Of a stretch of DNA of 64,000 nt, positions 18,420 through 27,778 are shown piece after piece. Numbering within the stretch: position 1 is the first letter of the stretch; each line of letters opens with the position of its first letter. The translations under genes and the position numbers were made by a program. The DNA is taken from the NCBI RefSeq assembly GCF_003116585.1, contig NZ_QEHM01000015.1, positions 18,842-82,841 of the forward strand, given 5' to 3'. The notes below the pieces were generated by a model that was not told where the DNA came from, made no database searches, and saw nothing but the letters and a program-made list of their open reading frames with translations. The DNA is from Albibacillus kandeliae. Lineage in GTDB: Bacteria > Pseudomonadota > Alphaproteobacteria > Rhodobacterales > Rhodobacteraceae.

Positions 18420-19234
18420 TGCTGCGCCGCCTTCTCAGCCTCTATGGCCTGCTGTTCTTCGTCTTCATCTATGCGCCCATCCTTCTGGTGGTGATCTACT
18501 CGTTCAACGCCAACACGCTGAACATGATGATCTGGGACGGTTTCACGCTGGACTGGTACCGCCAGATCTTCGGGATGGAGACCTCGATCACCCAGAGCGC
18601 GACCTACGTCGACAGCACCGACCAGCTCTATGCCGCGGTCCGCACCAGCCTTATCGTCGCCTTCTCGACCTCGGCCTTTTCGACCGTCTTCGGCACCGCG
18701 CTGGCACTGGCGGTGGCGCGCTACCGCTTCCGGCTGGCGGGGTTCTACCGGACCATGATGATGGTCCCGATGATCATGCCCGACATCGTGCTGGGCATCG
18801 CGCTGCTGATCTTCTTCATCACCATCGGGATGAACCTCTCGCTGCTGACCATCATCATCGGGCAGTCGACCTTCCTGATCTCCTATGTCTTCGTCACCGT
18901 CTCGGCCCGGCTGGCCGAATTCGACACCAGCGTCGAGGAGGCCTCGGCCGACCTTGGGGCCACCCCGGCGCAGACGTTCCGCAAGGTGACCCTGCCAGGC
19001 ATCGCGCCCGGCATCCTCGGCGGCTGGCTGCTGTCGTTCATCATCTCGATGGACGACCTCGTCATCACCTATTTCATCGCCGGGACCGGCAACACCACGC
19101 TGCCCATCCACATCTGGGGGATGCTCCGCCGGGGCATCAAACCCGAGATCAACGCCATCGCGACCCTGATGCTGCTGTTCACCCTCGTGATCGCGGCCAT
19201 CGGCCTCTACTTCAGATCGAGACGACAGAAATGA
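18419..19234 (+). CDS. Spermidine/putrescine-type ABC transporter permease (PotC-like)
   Basis: A 271-residue permease. ATG 18419 overlaps the upstream stop by one base. It has the PotC-type EAA loop (EASADLGATPAQTFRKVTLP) and the conserved SFIISMDDLVITYFIAG segment near the C-terminus. With PotB-like it forms the heterodimeric pore. The region around residues 40-70 (WYRQIFGMETSITQSATYVD) is longer than in the textbook protein but has no effect on membrane topology that I can see. Confidence 0.9.
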   Translation: MLRRLLSLYGLLFFVFIYAPILLVVIYSFNANTLNMMIWDGFTLDWYRQIFGMETSITQSATYVDSTDQLYAAVRTSLIVAFSTSAFSTVFGTALALAVARYRFRLAGFYRTMMMVPMIMPDIVLGIALLIFFITIGMNLSLLTIIIGQSTFLISYVFVTVSARLAEFDTSVEEASADLGATPAQTFRKVTLPGIAPGILGGWLLSFIISMDDLVITYFIAGTGNTTLPIHIWGMLRRGIKPEINAIATLMLLFTLVIAAIGLYFRSRRQK

Positions 19235-20337
19235 CCCACAAGATCAAACCGCGCGCCCGCGAACTGGGTGTGCCGCTGCCCGGCACGCCCGGGGCGCTGA
19301 ACGCCATCACCGACGTTCCGGGGGTCGAAGTTGGGGCCATGGAGCTGCTGTCCTCGCGCGATCCGGCACTGGCGACGCGCGGCATCCAGGTGCAGACGGG
19401 CGTCACCGCCATCCTGCCGCGCGGGCGCGACCCGGAGCCCAAACCGGTCTGGGCCGGGCAGTACAGCCTGAATGGCAACGGCGAGATGACCGGCAGCCAC
19501 TGGGTGCGGGACGGCGGCTGGCTGGCCGGTCCGATCATGATCTCCAACTCCCATGCCATCGGGCCCTGTCATACGGCGGCGGTCCGCTGGATGGTCGAGA
19601 CATATGGCGCGACATGGGAGGACAACCACCTCTGGGCGATGCCGGTGGTGGCCGAGACCTATGACGGTGTCCTGAACGATATCAACGGCCTGCATGTGAC
19701 CGAGGCCCATGCGCGGGCGGCGCTGAACGACGCGCGGCCCGGCCCGGTGCGCGAGGGCAACGCGGGCGGCGGCGCTGGCATGATCTGCTACGAGTACAAG
19801 GGCGGCACCGGCACCTCTTCGCGCCAGCTCGAGATCGAAGGACAGTCCTTCACCCTCGGCGCGCTGGTGCAGGCGAACCACGGTCTGCGGCCCTGGCTCA
19901 CCGTCGCGGGGCAGCGCGTGGGCGAGACGATGGCCGAGCATCGCATTCTCGACATGGTCACCGAGCGGGGCTCGATCATCGTGATCCTCGCCACCGATCT
20001 GCCGTTGCTGCCCGGTCAGCTCGAACGGCTGGCCCGCCGCGCGGCCATCGGCATCGGACGGGGCGGTACACCCGGCGGCAACAACTCGGGCGACATCTTC
20101 CTCGCCTTCTCGACCGCCAACGAGATGCCCCTGCCGCAGCTTTCGGGCGCGTGGCGCCAGATGACCTGCCTGAACGACGAACGGCTCGATCCGGTCTACA
20201 TGGCCGCGGTCGAGGCGGTGGACGAAGCAGTGCTGAACGCGCTCTGCGCCGCCGAGGACGTGCCTCTGGCGCGGCCCGCCAAGGGCACCTGCCGCGCGAT
20301 GGACACCAAGCGCCTGATGTCGCTGCTGGTGGCCTGA
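19231..20337 (+). CDS. P1-family (DmpA-like) N-terminal-nucleophile aminopeptidase
   Basis: A 368-residue serine aminopeptidase of the DmpA/BapA family, made as a precursor that cleaves itself before a serine. The cleavage site is visible as N285-S286 in the motif GGNNSGDIF. The N-terminal half contains the expected GALNAITDVPGVEVG opening and the NAGGGAGMICYEYKGG stretch. Family members release D-residues or beta-amino acids from peptides and amides. It overlaps the last permease by four bases, so it should act on the compound imported by the polyamine-type transporter, perhaps cleaving an amide of an amine. No signal peptide is visible: cytoplasmic. Confidence 0.88.
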   Translation: MTHKIKPRARELGVPLPGTPGALNAITDVPGVEVGAMELLSSRDPALATRGIQVQTGVTAILPRGRDPEPKPVWAGQYSLNGNGEMTGSHWVRDGGWLAGPIMISNSHAIGPCHTAAVRWMVETYGATWEDNHLWAMPVVAETYDGVLNDINGLHVTEAHARAALNDARPGPVREGNAGGGAGMICYEYKGGTGTSSRQLEIEGQSFTLGALVQANHGLRPWLTVAGQRVGETMAEHRILDMVTERGSIIVILATDLPLLPGQLERLARRAAIGIGRGGTPGGNNSGDIFLAFSTANEMPLPQLSGAWRQMTCLNDERLDPVYMAAVEAVDEAVLNALCAAEDVPLARPAKGTCRAMDTKRLMSLLVA

Positions 20338-20366
20338 GCCACCGGCCACAGCTGCCGGACAGGGCG

Positions 20367-20867
20367 TCAGCCCTGTTCGCTCTCCAGCACCTTCTGAAGC
20401 TTCTCGATGGTCGAGAATAGCCCCTCCCGTTCCTCGCGGGAGAGGGCGCAGATGATCTCGGCCTGCCGCCTGCGGGCATAGACGATGGCCTCGTCGTAGA
20501 TGGCCTGCCCGGCCGGCGCGATCGAGCAGGCGATGCGCTTCTTCGCGGTCTCGCTCTCGGGGCGGATCTCGATGAGGTTGCGTTCTTCCAGCTTGCGGAT
20601 CGTCCGGCTGACCAGCGCCTTGTCCGAGGTCGACTGCACCACCAGATCGCCGAAGGGCAGGGTGCCCGCATGCGCAATCAGCGACAGCACGCGCCATTCC
20701 GCGATCGAAAGCCCGTAGTCGCTGGCATAGGGCATCGTCACCTGCCGCCGCAGGTTTGACATCAGCGCGCTCAGCCGCGTGGTGATGAAGTCGTGCACGT
20801 TCAGCCCGTCGCCACTCGAATCGAGCGTCGACCAGGGACAATGCGCTGCGGTTTCCGATGTGCTCAT
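20367..20867 (-). CDS. MarR-family transcriptional regulator
   Basis: A 166-residue MarR regulator. The winged helix spans about residues 55-115, with recognition-helix region SDKALVSRTIRKLEERNLIEI, followed by the C-terminal dimerisation helices. ATG 20867 gives the usual short N-terminal arm; the frame extends upstream to 20975 without support. It is divergent from the molybdenum-hydroxylase operon at 21107, and three identical-architecture inverted repeats lie in the gap. MarR proteins commonly repress catabolic genes for aromatic compounds and are released by the substrate or its CoA ester. Confidence 0.88.
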   Translation of the reverse strand: MSTSETAAHCPWSTLDSSGDGLNVHDFITTRLSALMSNLRRQVTMPYASDYGLSIAEWRVLSLIAHAGTLPFGDLVVQSTSDKALVSRTIRKLEERNLIEIRPESETAKKRIACSIAPAGQAIYDEAIVYARRRQAEIICALSREEREGLFSTIEKLQKVLESEQG

Positions 20868-20963
20868 GGGCCGGTCGTCCTGTCTGCTTTTTCTGCCTGC
20901 ACCTGATGCGCCTCGGCTGACTTGGCCGCAACCATAAGGTTTTCGCTGAGAAAATCCTAGATG

Positions 20964-21034
20964 TTGACGGATCAATAAATTTGTTGACGAGTCAATTTCG
21001 GCTGGAGTAGCCTTCCCTAAAGTTGATCAATCAA
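20964..21034. promoter_or_regulatory. Three TTGA-N4-TCAA inverted repeats: candidate MarR operators
   Basis: Between the MarR gene and the hydroxylase operon, TTGA-N4-TCAA occurs three times: 20964-20975, 20984-20995 and 21023-21034. Starts are spaced 20 and 39 bases apart, close to two and four helical turns, so all sites face the same side of the DNA. This is the size and symmetry expected of a MarR dimer site. The sites are plain in the sequence; binding by the adjacent MarR is inference. Confidence 0.6.
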
Positions 21035-21106
21035 CATCTTGACGCGACGCCTCCGCAACCCCTTGCGGACCGGGCATCGGACGGTCGAGCCAGGTGAGGG
21101 AGAAGA

Positions 21107-23386
21107 ATGACCGTATCCGTTGTCGGGCAGCCGATGCCGCAGGTGTCGGCGCAGGAAAAGGTGCAGGGCCGGGCGGTCTATGCGGGCGATATCAAGATGG
21201 CCGGCATGCTCCACGCCAAGCTGTTGCGCAGCCCACATGCCCACGCGCGCATTCTCTCCATCGACACCTCCGCCGCCGAGGCGCTGCCGGGTGTCAAGGT
21301 CGTGGTCACCGGCGACGACGTGCCGCGCCGCCGCTGGGGCGTGCATCACAAGCAGCAGAATGTGCTGGCCTGCGGTCTTGTCCGTTTCGTGGGCGAAGAG
21401 GTGGCGGCGGTCGTCGCCACCACCGAGGCCGTTGCCCAGGACGCGCTCGAACTTATCCGGATCGAATACGAGGAACTGCCCGCGGTGCTCGACATCGACG
21501 CGGCGCTGTCCGAAGGCGCCGTTCCGGTGCACCCCGAGGGCAATGTCGTCGACGAGATCAACATCGCGCGCGGGGATGTCGAGGCAGGTTTTGCCGCGGC
21601 AGATATCGTGCACGAAGAGGTCTACACCACCCACTCGCAATATCCGGGCTACATGGAGCCGATGGCCACCGTGGCCGCCACCGATGGCAACGGCAGGCTC
21701 ACGGTCTGGACCTCGACCCAGTCGGTCTTCCTTGCGCGGCAACGTCTGGCCGAGGCGCTGGACCGCCCGATTTCCTCCATCCGGGTGATCCAGGCGACGG
21801 TCGGCGGCGGCTTCGGCGCCAAGATCGTCGAGGAACGCTCCAGCGTGATCGCCGCCTTCCTTGCAACCAAGGTCGACCGGCCGGTCCGGCTGAACCTCAG
21901 CCGTCTCGACGACATCCAGTCAGGTTGCTTCAGCGTCCCGATGCGCATCCGGCTGAAGATGGGCATGACCCGCGACGGCACGATCACCGCAAAGGACGTG
22001 ACCATCGAGGCGGAATGCGGCGCCTATGCCGGGCTCTCGCCCGAGGTGATGCTGGTTACGGCCATGCGCAGCGACAACATGCAGCGGCTCGAAAACGTAC
22101 GCAGCCACGCCCGGATGATCCACACGCACACCATGCCGCGCGGCGCCTTCCGCGGGTTCGGCGGCACCCAGATGAGCTTTGCCCTGAACAGCCACATGTC
22201 GACGATGGCCGACATGCTGGGCATGGATCCGTTCGACCTGCACCGCAGGAACGCGATCCGCACCGGCGACCTCAGCGTGCACGGCTGGGAGATCGGCAGC
22301 TGCGGCTTGCCCGAATGCCTCGACCAGGTCAGCACCGCGCTGGACTGGACCGCCCGGCGCGCGCGCAACACGCGCTGTGGCGTGCTGCGGCGCGGGGTCG
22401 GCATGGCGGCGGTGATGCACGTCAGCGGCAACCGGACGATGGGCAACTGGGATGGCTCGACCGTCGTGCTCAAGGTCAACGAGGACGGACGCGTGGTGAT
22501 CCTCACCGCTGAGTCCGACATGGGGCAGGGCGCCAACACCATGCTGACGCAGATCTGCGCGCAGGAGCTCGGCATCCCCGTCTCGCATGTGACCGTGCAG
22601 GCCCCCGACACTGACAACTCGCCCTATTGCCTCGGCTCCCTCGCCTCGCGCGTGACGATCAACGCGGGCAACGCGATGCTGGGCGCGGCGCGGCAGGCGC
22701 GCAGCCAGATCCTCGAGGCGGCGGCGCAGAAACTCGGCTGCGAGGCCGCCGACCTGACCATTGCCGATGGCGTGGTCCACTCCGGCAAGAACCCCAACCT
22801 CTTCGCACCGCTCCCCGAGATCTGCCGTTACCACATCTTCCGGCATGGCGGCGAAGGCATCCTCGTGCGGCACACCCACGATCCGAAGACCGTGATGATG
22901 AACAAGGAGCACTACGGCAACATCGCCCCGGCCTATTCCTTTGCCGCGCAGGCGCTGGAGGTCGAGGTCGACACGGAAACCGGGCAGGTGCGGGTGGTCG
23001 AGACCTATCTGTCGGACGACTGCGGCAAGGCCATCAACCCGCTCACGGTGCACGGGCAGTCTGCCGGTGCGGCGGTGCAGGCAGTCGGCTGGACGCTTTA
23101 CGAAGAGCTTCAGATGGAAGGCGGGCGGGTAATGAACGGCAATCTCGCCGATTACACCATGCCCACGGCCGAAGCGGTCCCGACGATGCACAGCGATATC
23201 GTCGAAACCGACGAGCCGAACGGCCCGCTCGGCGCCAAGGGCGCCAGCGAGACGGCGATCCTGCCGGGGGCCCCGGCCATCGCCAACGCCGTTTACGACG
23301 CCATCGGGGTTCGCATCACCGATCTGCCGATCACGCCCGAGAAGATTCTCGCGGCTCTCGCCGCGAAGGAGCAGCCCCATGCATAG
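21107..23386 (+). CDS. Xanthine dehydrogenase-family molybdopterin-binding (large) subunit
   Basis: A 759-residue molybdenum hydroxylase large subunit. The aldehyde oxidase/xanthine dehydrogenase a/b hammerhead domain covers about residues 15-125 and the molybdopterin-binding domains the rest. Cofactor motifs are visible: VGGGFGAKI, PRGAFRGFGG, DMGQGANTML, and the catalytic-glutamate loop PLGAKGASETA near residue 715. ATG 21107 has GGGAG just upstream. Such enzymes hydroxylate N-heterocycles, aldehydes or aromatic CoA esters with water as oxygen source. The wording resembles the hydroxybenzoyl-CoA reductase/CO dehydrogenase side of the family, but the substrate cannot be fixed. Confidence 0.9.
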   Translation: MTVSVVGQPMPQVSAQEKVQGRAVYAGDIKMAGMLHAKLLRSPHAHARILSIDTSAAEALPGVKVVVTGDDVPRRRWGVHHKQQNVLACGLVRFVGEEVAAVVATTEAVAQDALELIRIEYEELPAVLDIDAALSEGAVPVHPEGNVVDEINIARGDVEAGFAAADIVHEEVYTTHSQYPGYMEPMATVAATDGNGRLTVWTSTQSVFLARQRLAEALDRPISSIRVIQATVGGGFGAKIVEERSSVIAAFLATKVDRPVRLNLSRLDDIQSGCFSVPMRIRLKMGMTRDGTITAKDVTIEAECGAYAGLSPEVMLVTAMRSDNMQRLENVRSHARMIHTHTMPRGAFRGFGGTQMSFALNSHMSTMADMLGMDPFDLHRRNAIRTGDLSVHGWEIGSCGLPECLDQVSTALDWTARRARNTRCGVLRRGVGMAAVMHVSGNRTMGNWDGSTVVLKVNEDGRVVILTAESDMGQGANTMLTQICAQELGIPVSHVTVQAPDTDNSPYCLGSLASRVTINAGNAMLGAARQARSQILEAAAQKLGCEAADLTIADGVVHSGKNPNLFAPLPEICRYHIFRHGGEGILVRHTHDPKTVMMNKEHYGNIAPAYSFAAQALEVEVDTETGQVRVVETYLSDDCGKAINPLTVHGQSAGAAVQAVGWTLYEELQMEGGRVMNGNLADYTMPTAEAVPTMHSDIVETDEPNGPLGAKGASETAILPGAPAIANAVYDAIGVRITDLPITPEKILAALAAKEQPHA

Positions 23387-24257
23387 TTTCGAATTCATGG
23401 AGCCCACGACGCTGGCCGAGGCGCTCCGGCTGCTCGCCACGCACGAGGATGACGCCTGTGTCTTTGCCGGGGGAACCGCACTGCTGCTGGCCATGCGCCA
23501 GCGCATGATGGTGCCCGAGATCGTCGTCTCTCTGGGCCGTCTTCACGATCTGCGCACCATCGGCTGGACGCCGGCCGGCGGGCTGCGCATCGGCGCGCTC
23601 GCCCGTCACGGCGACGTCGCGCGCTCCGAGTTGGTGCAACAGCACTACCCCATGCTCGCCGGGGTAGCGGCAGGGCTGGCAAACCCGCAGGTCCGCAACC
23701 AGGCCACAATCGGCGGCAATCTCTGTTACGCGGACCCGGCCACCGATCCGCCATCCTGCCTGATCGCGATGGGGGCCGAGGTAACCATCGCGGGGCCGGA
23801 CGGCGAACGTCGCATCCCCATGCGCACCTTCTCGGTCGACTTCTTCACCACGGCGCTGGAACCGGGTGAGATCCTCACCGGGATTTTGCTGCCGCCGCCG
23901 GACCCGCAGCGGCTGGGGCACTACCGGCGCCACCTGCGTACGGCGGCCGAACATCGCCCCGTCGCCAATGTGGCGCTGACCGCGCGGCGCGTCGGATCGG
24001 CGTGGGACGAGGTGCGCCTCGTGGTGGGTGCGGCGACACCTTCGCCCCAGAGCATGACGCGCGCCGAAGCCTACCTCGCGGGCCGGGCGATCACGCTGGA
24101 CGTGGCGGCAGAGGCGGCAAGCCTCGTCGCCGAGGAACTGGCGCCCATCTCCGACGGCCGGGGCGATGCCGCCTTCCGCCGGCAGGTAGTGCGCGCGGCA
24201 ACGCGCCGGATCGTGGCAGAGGCCGCAGGACTGGACTGGAAGGAAACGGCTGCATGA
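23379..24257 (+). CDS. Molybdenum hydroxylase FAD-binding (medium) subunit
   Basis: A 292-residue FAD subunit of the CoxM/XdhB type. The FAD-binding motifs [16 protein letters not shown] (N-terminal) and [16 protein letters not shown] are clear, and a CO dehydrogenase flavoprotein C-terminal domain follows from about residue 180. It overlaps the large subunit gene by eight bases and the iron-sulfur subunit by four. It lacks a cysteine-rich insertion of the 4Fe-4S kind known from hydroxybenzoyl-CoA reductase, arguing against that specific enzyme. Confidence 0.9.
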   Translation: MHSFEFMEPTTLAEALRLLATHEDDACVFAGGTALLLAMRQRMMVPEIVVSLGRLHDLRTIGWTPAGGLRIGALARHGDVARSELVQQHYPMLAGVAAGLANPQVRNQATIGGNLCYADPATDPPSCLIAMGAEVTIAGPDGERRIPMRTFSVDFFTTALEPGEILTGILLPPPDPQRLGHYRRHLRTAAEHRPVANVALTARRVGSAWDEVRLVVGAATPSPQSMTRAEAYLAGRAITLDVAAEAASLVAEELAPISDGRGDAAFRRQVVRAATRRIVAEAAGLDWKETAA

Positions 24258-24730
24258 GCGGACACAAACTATCCCTTGTCGTGAACGGCGAACGCGTGGA
24301 GGCCGATGTGCCATCCAACCGCCTGCTCTCGGAGTTCCTGCGCGACGATCTCGCGCTCACCGGGACCAAGCGCGGCTGCGAAACCGGCGTCTGCGGTGCC
24401 TGCTCGGTGCTGGTGGACGGCGACGTGGTGAAATCCTGCCTGAGCCTCGCGGTTCAGATGAACGGGCGCGAGATCACCACCGTCGAGGGGCTGGGTCGGG
24501 TCGGCGCACTCCATCCGCTGCAACAGCAGTTCATGGAGAAGGGCGGCCTGCAGTGCGGCTATTGCACGCCGGGCTTCCTGATGGCGGCGGTCGACCTGCT
24601 GAAACGCAATCCGAACCCGGACGATGCCGAGATCCGCGAGGGCCTGTCGGGCAACCTCTGCCGCTGCACCGGCTACCAGGGGATCGTCGACGCGATCCGC
24701 AGCACTGCGGAGGCCGGTCATGGAGCTTGA
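24254..24730 (+). CDS. Molybdenum hydroxylase 2Fe-2S (small) subunit
   Basis: A 158-residue iron-sulfur subunit of the CoxS/XdhC-small type, carrying two 2Fe-2S clusters. The plant-type ferredoxin cluster is at [15 protein letters not shown] with a fourth cysteine near residue 75. The helical-domain cluster is at CGYCTPGF and CRCTGYQ. All eight expected ligands are visible. ATG 24254 sits in an ATGA overlap with the FAD subunit. It passes electrons between the Mo site and FAD. Confidence 0.92.
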   Translation: MSGHKLSLVVNGERVEADVPSNRLLSEFLRDDLALTGTKRGCETGVCGACSVLVDGDVVKSCLSLAVQMNGREITTVEGLGRVGALHPLQQQFMEKGGLQCGYCTPGFLMAAVDLLKRNPNPDDAEIREGLSGNLCRCTGYQGIVDAIRSTAEAGHGA

Positions 24731-25448
24731 ACTCTCGCGCAGCTTCGACGCCACCGCCGACCAGCTCTGGTCAATCCTGCTGAACCCGGAACGGATGGCG
24801 CGCTGCGTCCCCGGCATGAAGTCGGTCGAAGTGCTGAGCGACACCGAGTACCGCGCGCGGATACAGGTCAAGATCGCCTTCATCAGCGCCAAGTTCGACG
24901 TGCGCACGGTCATCACCGAGATGACCGCGCCAAGCTACCTGCGCTGCGAGACCATGGGCGAAGACAATTCCGTTGGCAGCTCGGTCAAGAGCGTGAGCGA
25001 GATGTTCCTGACTCCGGCTGACGGCGGCGGAACCGAACTGCGGGTCACCGCCAAGGCAACGGTCCTCGGCCGTCTCGGCACCTTGGGGCTGAACCCGATG
25101 CGGACCAAGGCGGAACGCATGTGGGAGCAGTTCTGCGAGAGTCTTCAGACCGAGCTGGACGGAACCGGGGCGGCGGAACCCGAGCAGGCCGCACTGGCCA
25201 TCGCAGCGACACCGAACGCTGCGCCAGTCGAAACCGCACCCCGGGCCGAACCGGCGGTGCCGACTGCACAAGAGATGCCGGATAGCGGCTTCTGGGCCGG
25301 GCTCTGCCGCCGTTTCAATGGCACCGACACCATCCGGGTCGAACTCGACCGCGACAATACGCGGGTTGTCCTGCACTGGCCGTCCAACCGCGCCGACCAG
25401 TGCCTCGCCTGGCTCGACAGGCAGCTGGACCGGGGCGGGCGCGCCTGA
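24720..25448 (+). CDS. CoxG-like SRPBCC-fold protein
   Basis: A 242-residue protein. Residues 1-150 form the CoxG/SRPBCC domain ([20 protein letters not shown] at the start). An Ala/Pro-rich linker at about 160-190 and a tail of 50 residues follow. CoxG is a membrane-associated accessory protein of CO dehydrogenase-type hydroxylases, thought to aid enzyme recruitment or maturation. It overlaps the 2Fe-2S subunit by 11 bases, so it belongs to the same complex or its assembly. There is no transmembrane helix in this copy. Family assignment is firm; its exact role is not. Confidence 0.8.
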   Translation: MELELSRSFDATADQLWSILLNPERMARCVPGMKSVEVLSDTEYRARIQVKIAFISAKFDVRTVITEMTAPSYLRCETMGEDNSVGSSVKSVSEMFLTPADGGGTELRVTAKATVLGRLGTLGLNPMRTKAERMWEQFCESLQTELDGTGAAEPEQAALAIAATPNAAPVETAPRAEPAVPTAQEMPDSGFWAGLCRRFNGTDTIRVELDRDNTRVVLHWPSNRADQCLAWLDRQLDRGGRA

Positions 25449-25498
25449 CCCCGGACCGGAACAATCACCAAAAGCACCAAGCAACAGGGAACGAAAAA

Positions 25499-26668
25499 AT
25501 GAAGTACCAACAGCTCAAGTCGATCCTCGCGGGCGCGGCCGTCGCCGCGGCCGCCATCCTGATCCAGGCCCAGGCGGGCATGGCCGGTGACGTCAAGATC
25601 GGTTTCATCACCCCGCTCTCGGGCCCCATCGCCTCGCAGGGGGTACCTTTCGCCAAGGGCATGGCCGCCGGTCACGCCTATGTCTCCGAAGTCAATGGCC
25701 ACACCCTCGAATTCATCCAGCTCGATGACGCCTCCGACCCGTCGCAATCGGCCCGGAACGCGCGCAAGCTGATCGACGAGGACAAGGTCGACGTGCTGGT
25801 CGGCACCGGCGGCGTCCCGGGCGCGATGGCGCTGGCCTCGATCGCCAGCGAGGCGCAACTGCCGCTGGTCTCCTTCACCCCGCTGTTCCTGTCGGACGAA
25901 AAGGCCAACTGGTCGGTGACCACCGCCCAGCCCGCCTCGCTGATGCTGGACAAGATCGTCGAGGACATGTCGGCGGCAGGCGTCAAGACCGTGGGCTACA
26001 TCGGCTTCTCCGACTCCTGGGGCGATCTCGCCTACAACACGCTCAAGGCCGCAGCCGACCGCGCCGGGATCGAAGTGGTGACGGACGAGCGCTATGCCCG
26101 CTCCGACACCTCGGTCACTGGCCAGGCGCTGAAGGTGATCGCGGCGCGTCCCGATGCCGTGGTGACCGGCACCGCCGGAACCCCGGGCGCGCTGCCCTAC
26201 CTCGCGCTGTCCGAGCGCGGCTACCAGGGCGCGATCTACGGCACCCACGGGATCATCAACCCGGACTTCATCCGCGTCGCTGGCGCCAGCGCCGAGGGGC
26301 TGCTTGCGCCGACCGGCCCGGTCGTGGTGGCAGACCAGTTGCCCGATGATCACCCGAGCAAGAAGGCGGCGGAAGAATTCAGCGCGGCCTTTACCGCTGC
26401 CAACGGCGAAGCGCCGTCCGACGCCTTCTCGGCCTATGCTTTCGATGCATGGAAGGTCATCGCCAACGCGGTCTCGCGCGTCGATCCTTCGATCGAACCC
26501 GGCACGCCGGAATTCCGGATCGCCCTGCGCGATGCGATCTTCGCGACCAAGGACCTCCCGGTCACCCATGGCGTGCTCAGCTTCCACCTCGGCGATCCCT
26601 ACGGGGCCGATGACCGCGCGGCGGTCATGGTGACGCTCGAAAACGGCAACTGGGTTCTGAAGAAGTGA
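25499..26668 (+). CDS. Branched-chain-type ABC transporter, periplasmic binding protein (LivK-like)
   Basis: A 389-residue type I binding protein. A signal peptide covers residues 1-30 (Ala-rich core, GMAGD cleavage region). The mature start VKIGFITPLSGPIASQG and the VDVLVGTGGVPGAMA stretch are characteristic of the Liv/HAAT family, which often carries aromatic acids rather than amino acids. ATG 25499 has CAGGGAA upstream. It follows the molybdenum hydroxylase genes and precedes its own permease and ATPase genes, so it likely delivers the hydroxylase substrate. Confidence 0.88.
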   Translation: MKYQQLKSILAGAAVAAAAILIQAQAGMAGDVKIGFITPLSGPIASQGVPFAKGMAAGHAYVSEVNGHTLEFIQLDDASDPSQSARNARKLIDEDKVDVLVGTGGVPGAMALASIASEAQLPLVSFTPLFLSDEKANWSVTTAQPASLMLDKIVEDMSAAGVKTVGYIGFSDSWGDLAYNTLKAAADRAGIEVVTDERYARSDTSVTGQALKVIAARPDAVVTGTAGTPGALPYLALSERGYQGAIYGTHGIINPDFIRVAGASAEGLLAPTGPVVVADQLPDDHPSKKAAEEFSAAFTAANGEAPSDAFSAYAFDAWKVIANAVSRVDPSIEPGTPEFRIALRDAIFATKDLPVTHGVLSFHLGDPYGADDRAAVMVTLENGNWVLKK

Positions 26669-26674
26669 ATCGGA

Positions 26675-26700
26675 CGGGCCCGGGCTTTGGTCCGGGCCCG
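26675..26700 (+). terminator. Intercistronic hairpin between LivK-like and LivH-like genes
   Basis: A 9-base perfect stem pairs CGGGCCCGG at 26675-26683 with CCGGGCCCG at 26692-26700, with an eight-base loop and no T-run. It begins six bases after the binding-protein stop. As in the polyamine-type operon, it probably stabilises the binding-protein mRNA or reduces read-through. Confidence 0.55.
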
Positions 26701-26722
26701 ATCCGGGCAGGGAGACGCTGCA

Positions 26723-27778
26723 TTGACCTGGGATATAGCCCTCATTCTATCGGTGGACGGGGTCGCGGGGGCCGCGATCTACCTTCTCGCGGGGCTGGGC
26801 CTCGTCCTCGTGTTCTCGGTGACGCGGGTAATCTTCGTCCCCTTCGGCGACATCGCGGTGTTCAGCGCGCTGACGCTGGCCTACCTCGAGGCCGGGCGCT
26901 GGCCGCCGACGATCGCGCTGGTCGCCGTCCTTGCCGCGATCACCGCGGTCAAGGAGGTGGTCGCGCATCTGAGGCACGGCCGCGTCGCAAAGGTGCCCGC
27001 TGCGCTCGGCACATGGCTGGGGCTGCCGCTGCTGGCCTGCGTTCCCGCGCAACTGCTCGCCGGACAGGAATTGCCGCCACTGGTCGACATCGCACTGACT
27101 CTTGCCCTTGTGCTCCCCATCGTTCCGCTGATGGCGCGGCTGGTCTTCCACCCCATCGCCCATGCGTCGACGCTGGTTCTGCTGATCGCCTCGCTGGTGA
27201 TGCACTTCCTGATGTCGGGCCTCGGCCTGCTGTTCTTCGGCCCCGAGGGCTTCCGCACCCAGCCGCTGATGCGCGGCGCGGTCGAGCTGGCGCCGGGGTT
27301 CCTCGTCAGTGCGCAGGTTCTGCTGATGGTCGGCGCGGCCGCCGTGCTGGCGGGCCTGTTCTTCCTCGCCTTCGAACGGACGCTGGTGGGCAAGGCCCTG
27401 CGGGCGACCGCGGTCAACCGGACCGGTGCGCAACTGGTCGGCATCCGCCCGGCCTCGACCGCGGCGCTCACCTACTGCGCGGTCTCGCTGCTGGCGGGCT
27501 TCGTGGGCATCCTGATCGCCCCGTCGACGACCATGTATTACGACTCCGGCCTGATCATCGGCCTCAAGGCCTTTGTCGCCGCCATCATCGGCGGGCTCAG
27601 CAGCTATCCCCTGACGGCGCTTGGTGCGCTCGCGGTGGGGATGCTCGAAAGTTTCGCCTCGTTCTGGGACGGCGCCCTGAAGGACGTGATCGTCTTCTCG
27701 CTGCTGATCCCCGCCCTGATGATCCGTTCGCATTTCTCGCATCATTCCGATGATGACGTCGAAGAAGAGGAAGTATGA
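26723..27778 (+). CDS. Branched-chain-type ABC transporter permease (LivH-like, TTG start)
   Basis: A 351-residue permease with about eight or nine hydrophobic segments. The LivH pattern GAAIYLLAGLGLVLVFSVTR at the N-terminus and the TAVNRTGAQLVGIRPAST cytoplasmic loop near residue 240 are diagnostic. TTG 26723 is preferred because AGGGAG at 26709-26714 precedes it by eight bases and the first helix follows. An upstream in-frame TTG at 26687 lies inside the hairpin and is unlikely. The C-terminus is an unusual acidic tail (DDDVEEEEV). Confidence 0.85.
   Translation: MTWDIALILSVDGVAGAAIYLLAGLGLVLVFSVTRVIFVPFGDIAVFSALTLAYLEAGRWPPTIALVAVLAAITAVKEVVAHLRHGRVAKVPAALGTWLGLPLLACVPAQLLAGQELPPLVDIALTLALVLPIVPLMARLVFHPIAHASTLVLLIASLVMHFLMSGLGLLFFGPEGFRTQPLMRGAVELAPGFLVSAQVLLMVGAAAVLAGLFFLAFERTLVGKALRATAVNRTGAQLVGIRPASTAALTYCAVSLLAGFVGILIAPSTTMYYDSGLIIGLKAFVAAIIGGLSSYPLTALGALAVGMLESFASFWDGALKDVIVFSLLIPALMIRSHFSHHSDDDVEEEEV

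Noticed and set aside
20359..20376. 7-bp hairpin as terminator between the DmpA-like and MarR genes
   Set aside because: It overlaps the MarR C-terminal codons and has no T-run; too weak to call.
21107..24730. Assignment of the hydroxylase as 4-hydroxybenzoyl-CoA reductase or CO dehydrogenase
   Set aside because: The FAD subunit lacks a 4Fe-4S insertion, and I could not see the CO dehydrogenase active-site cysteine loop in the large subunit.
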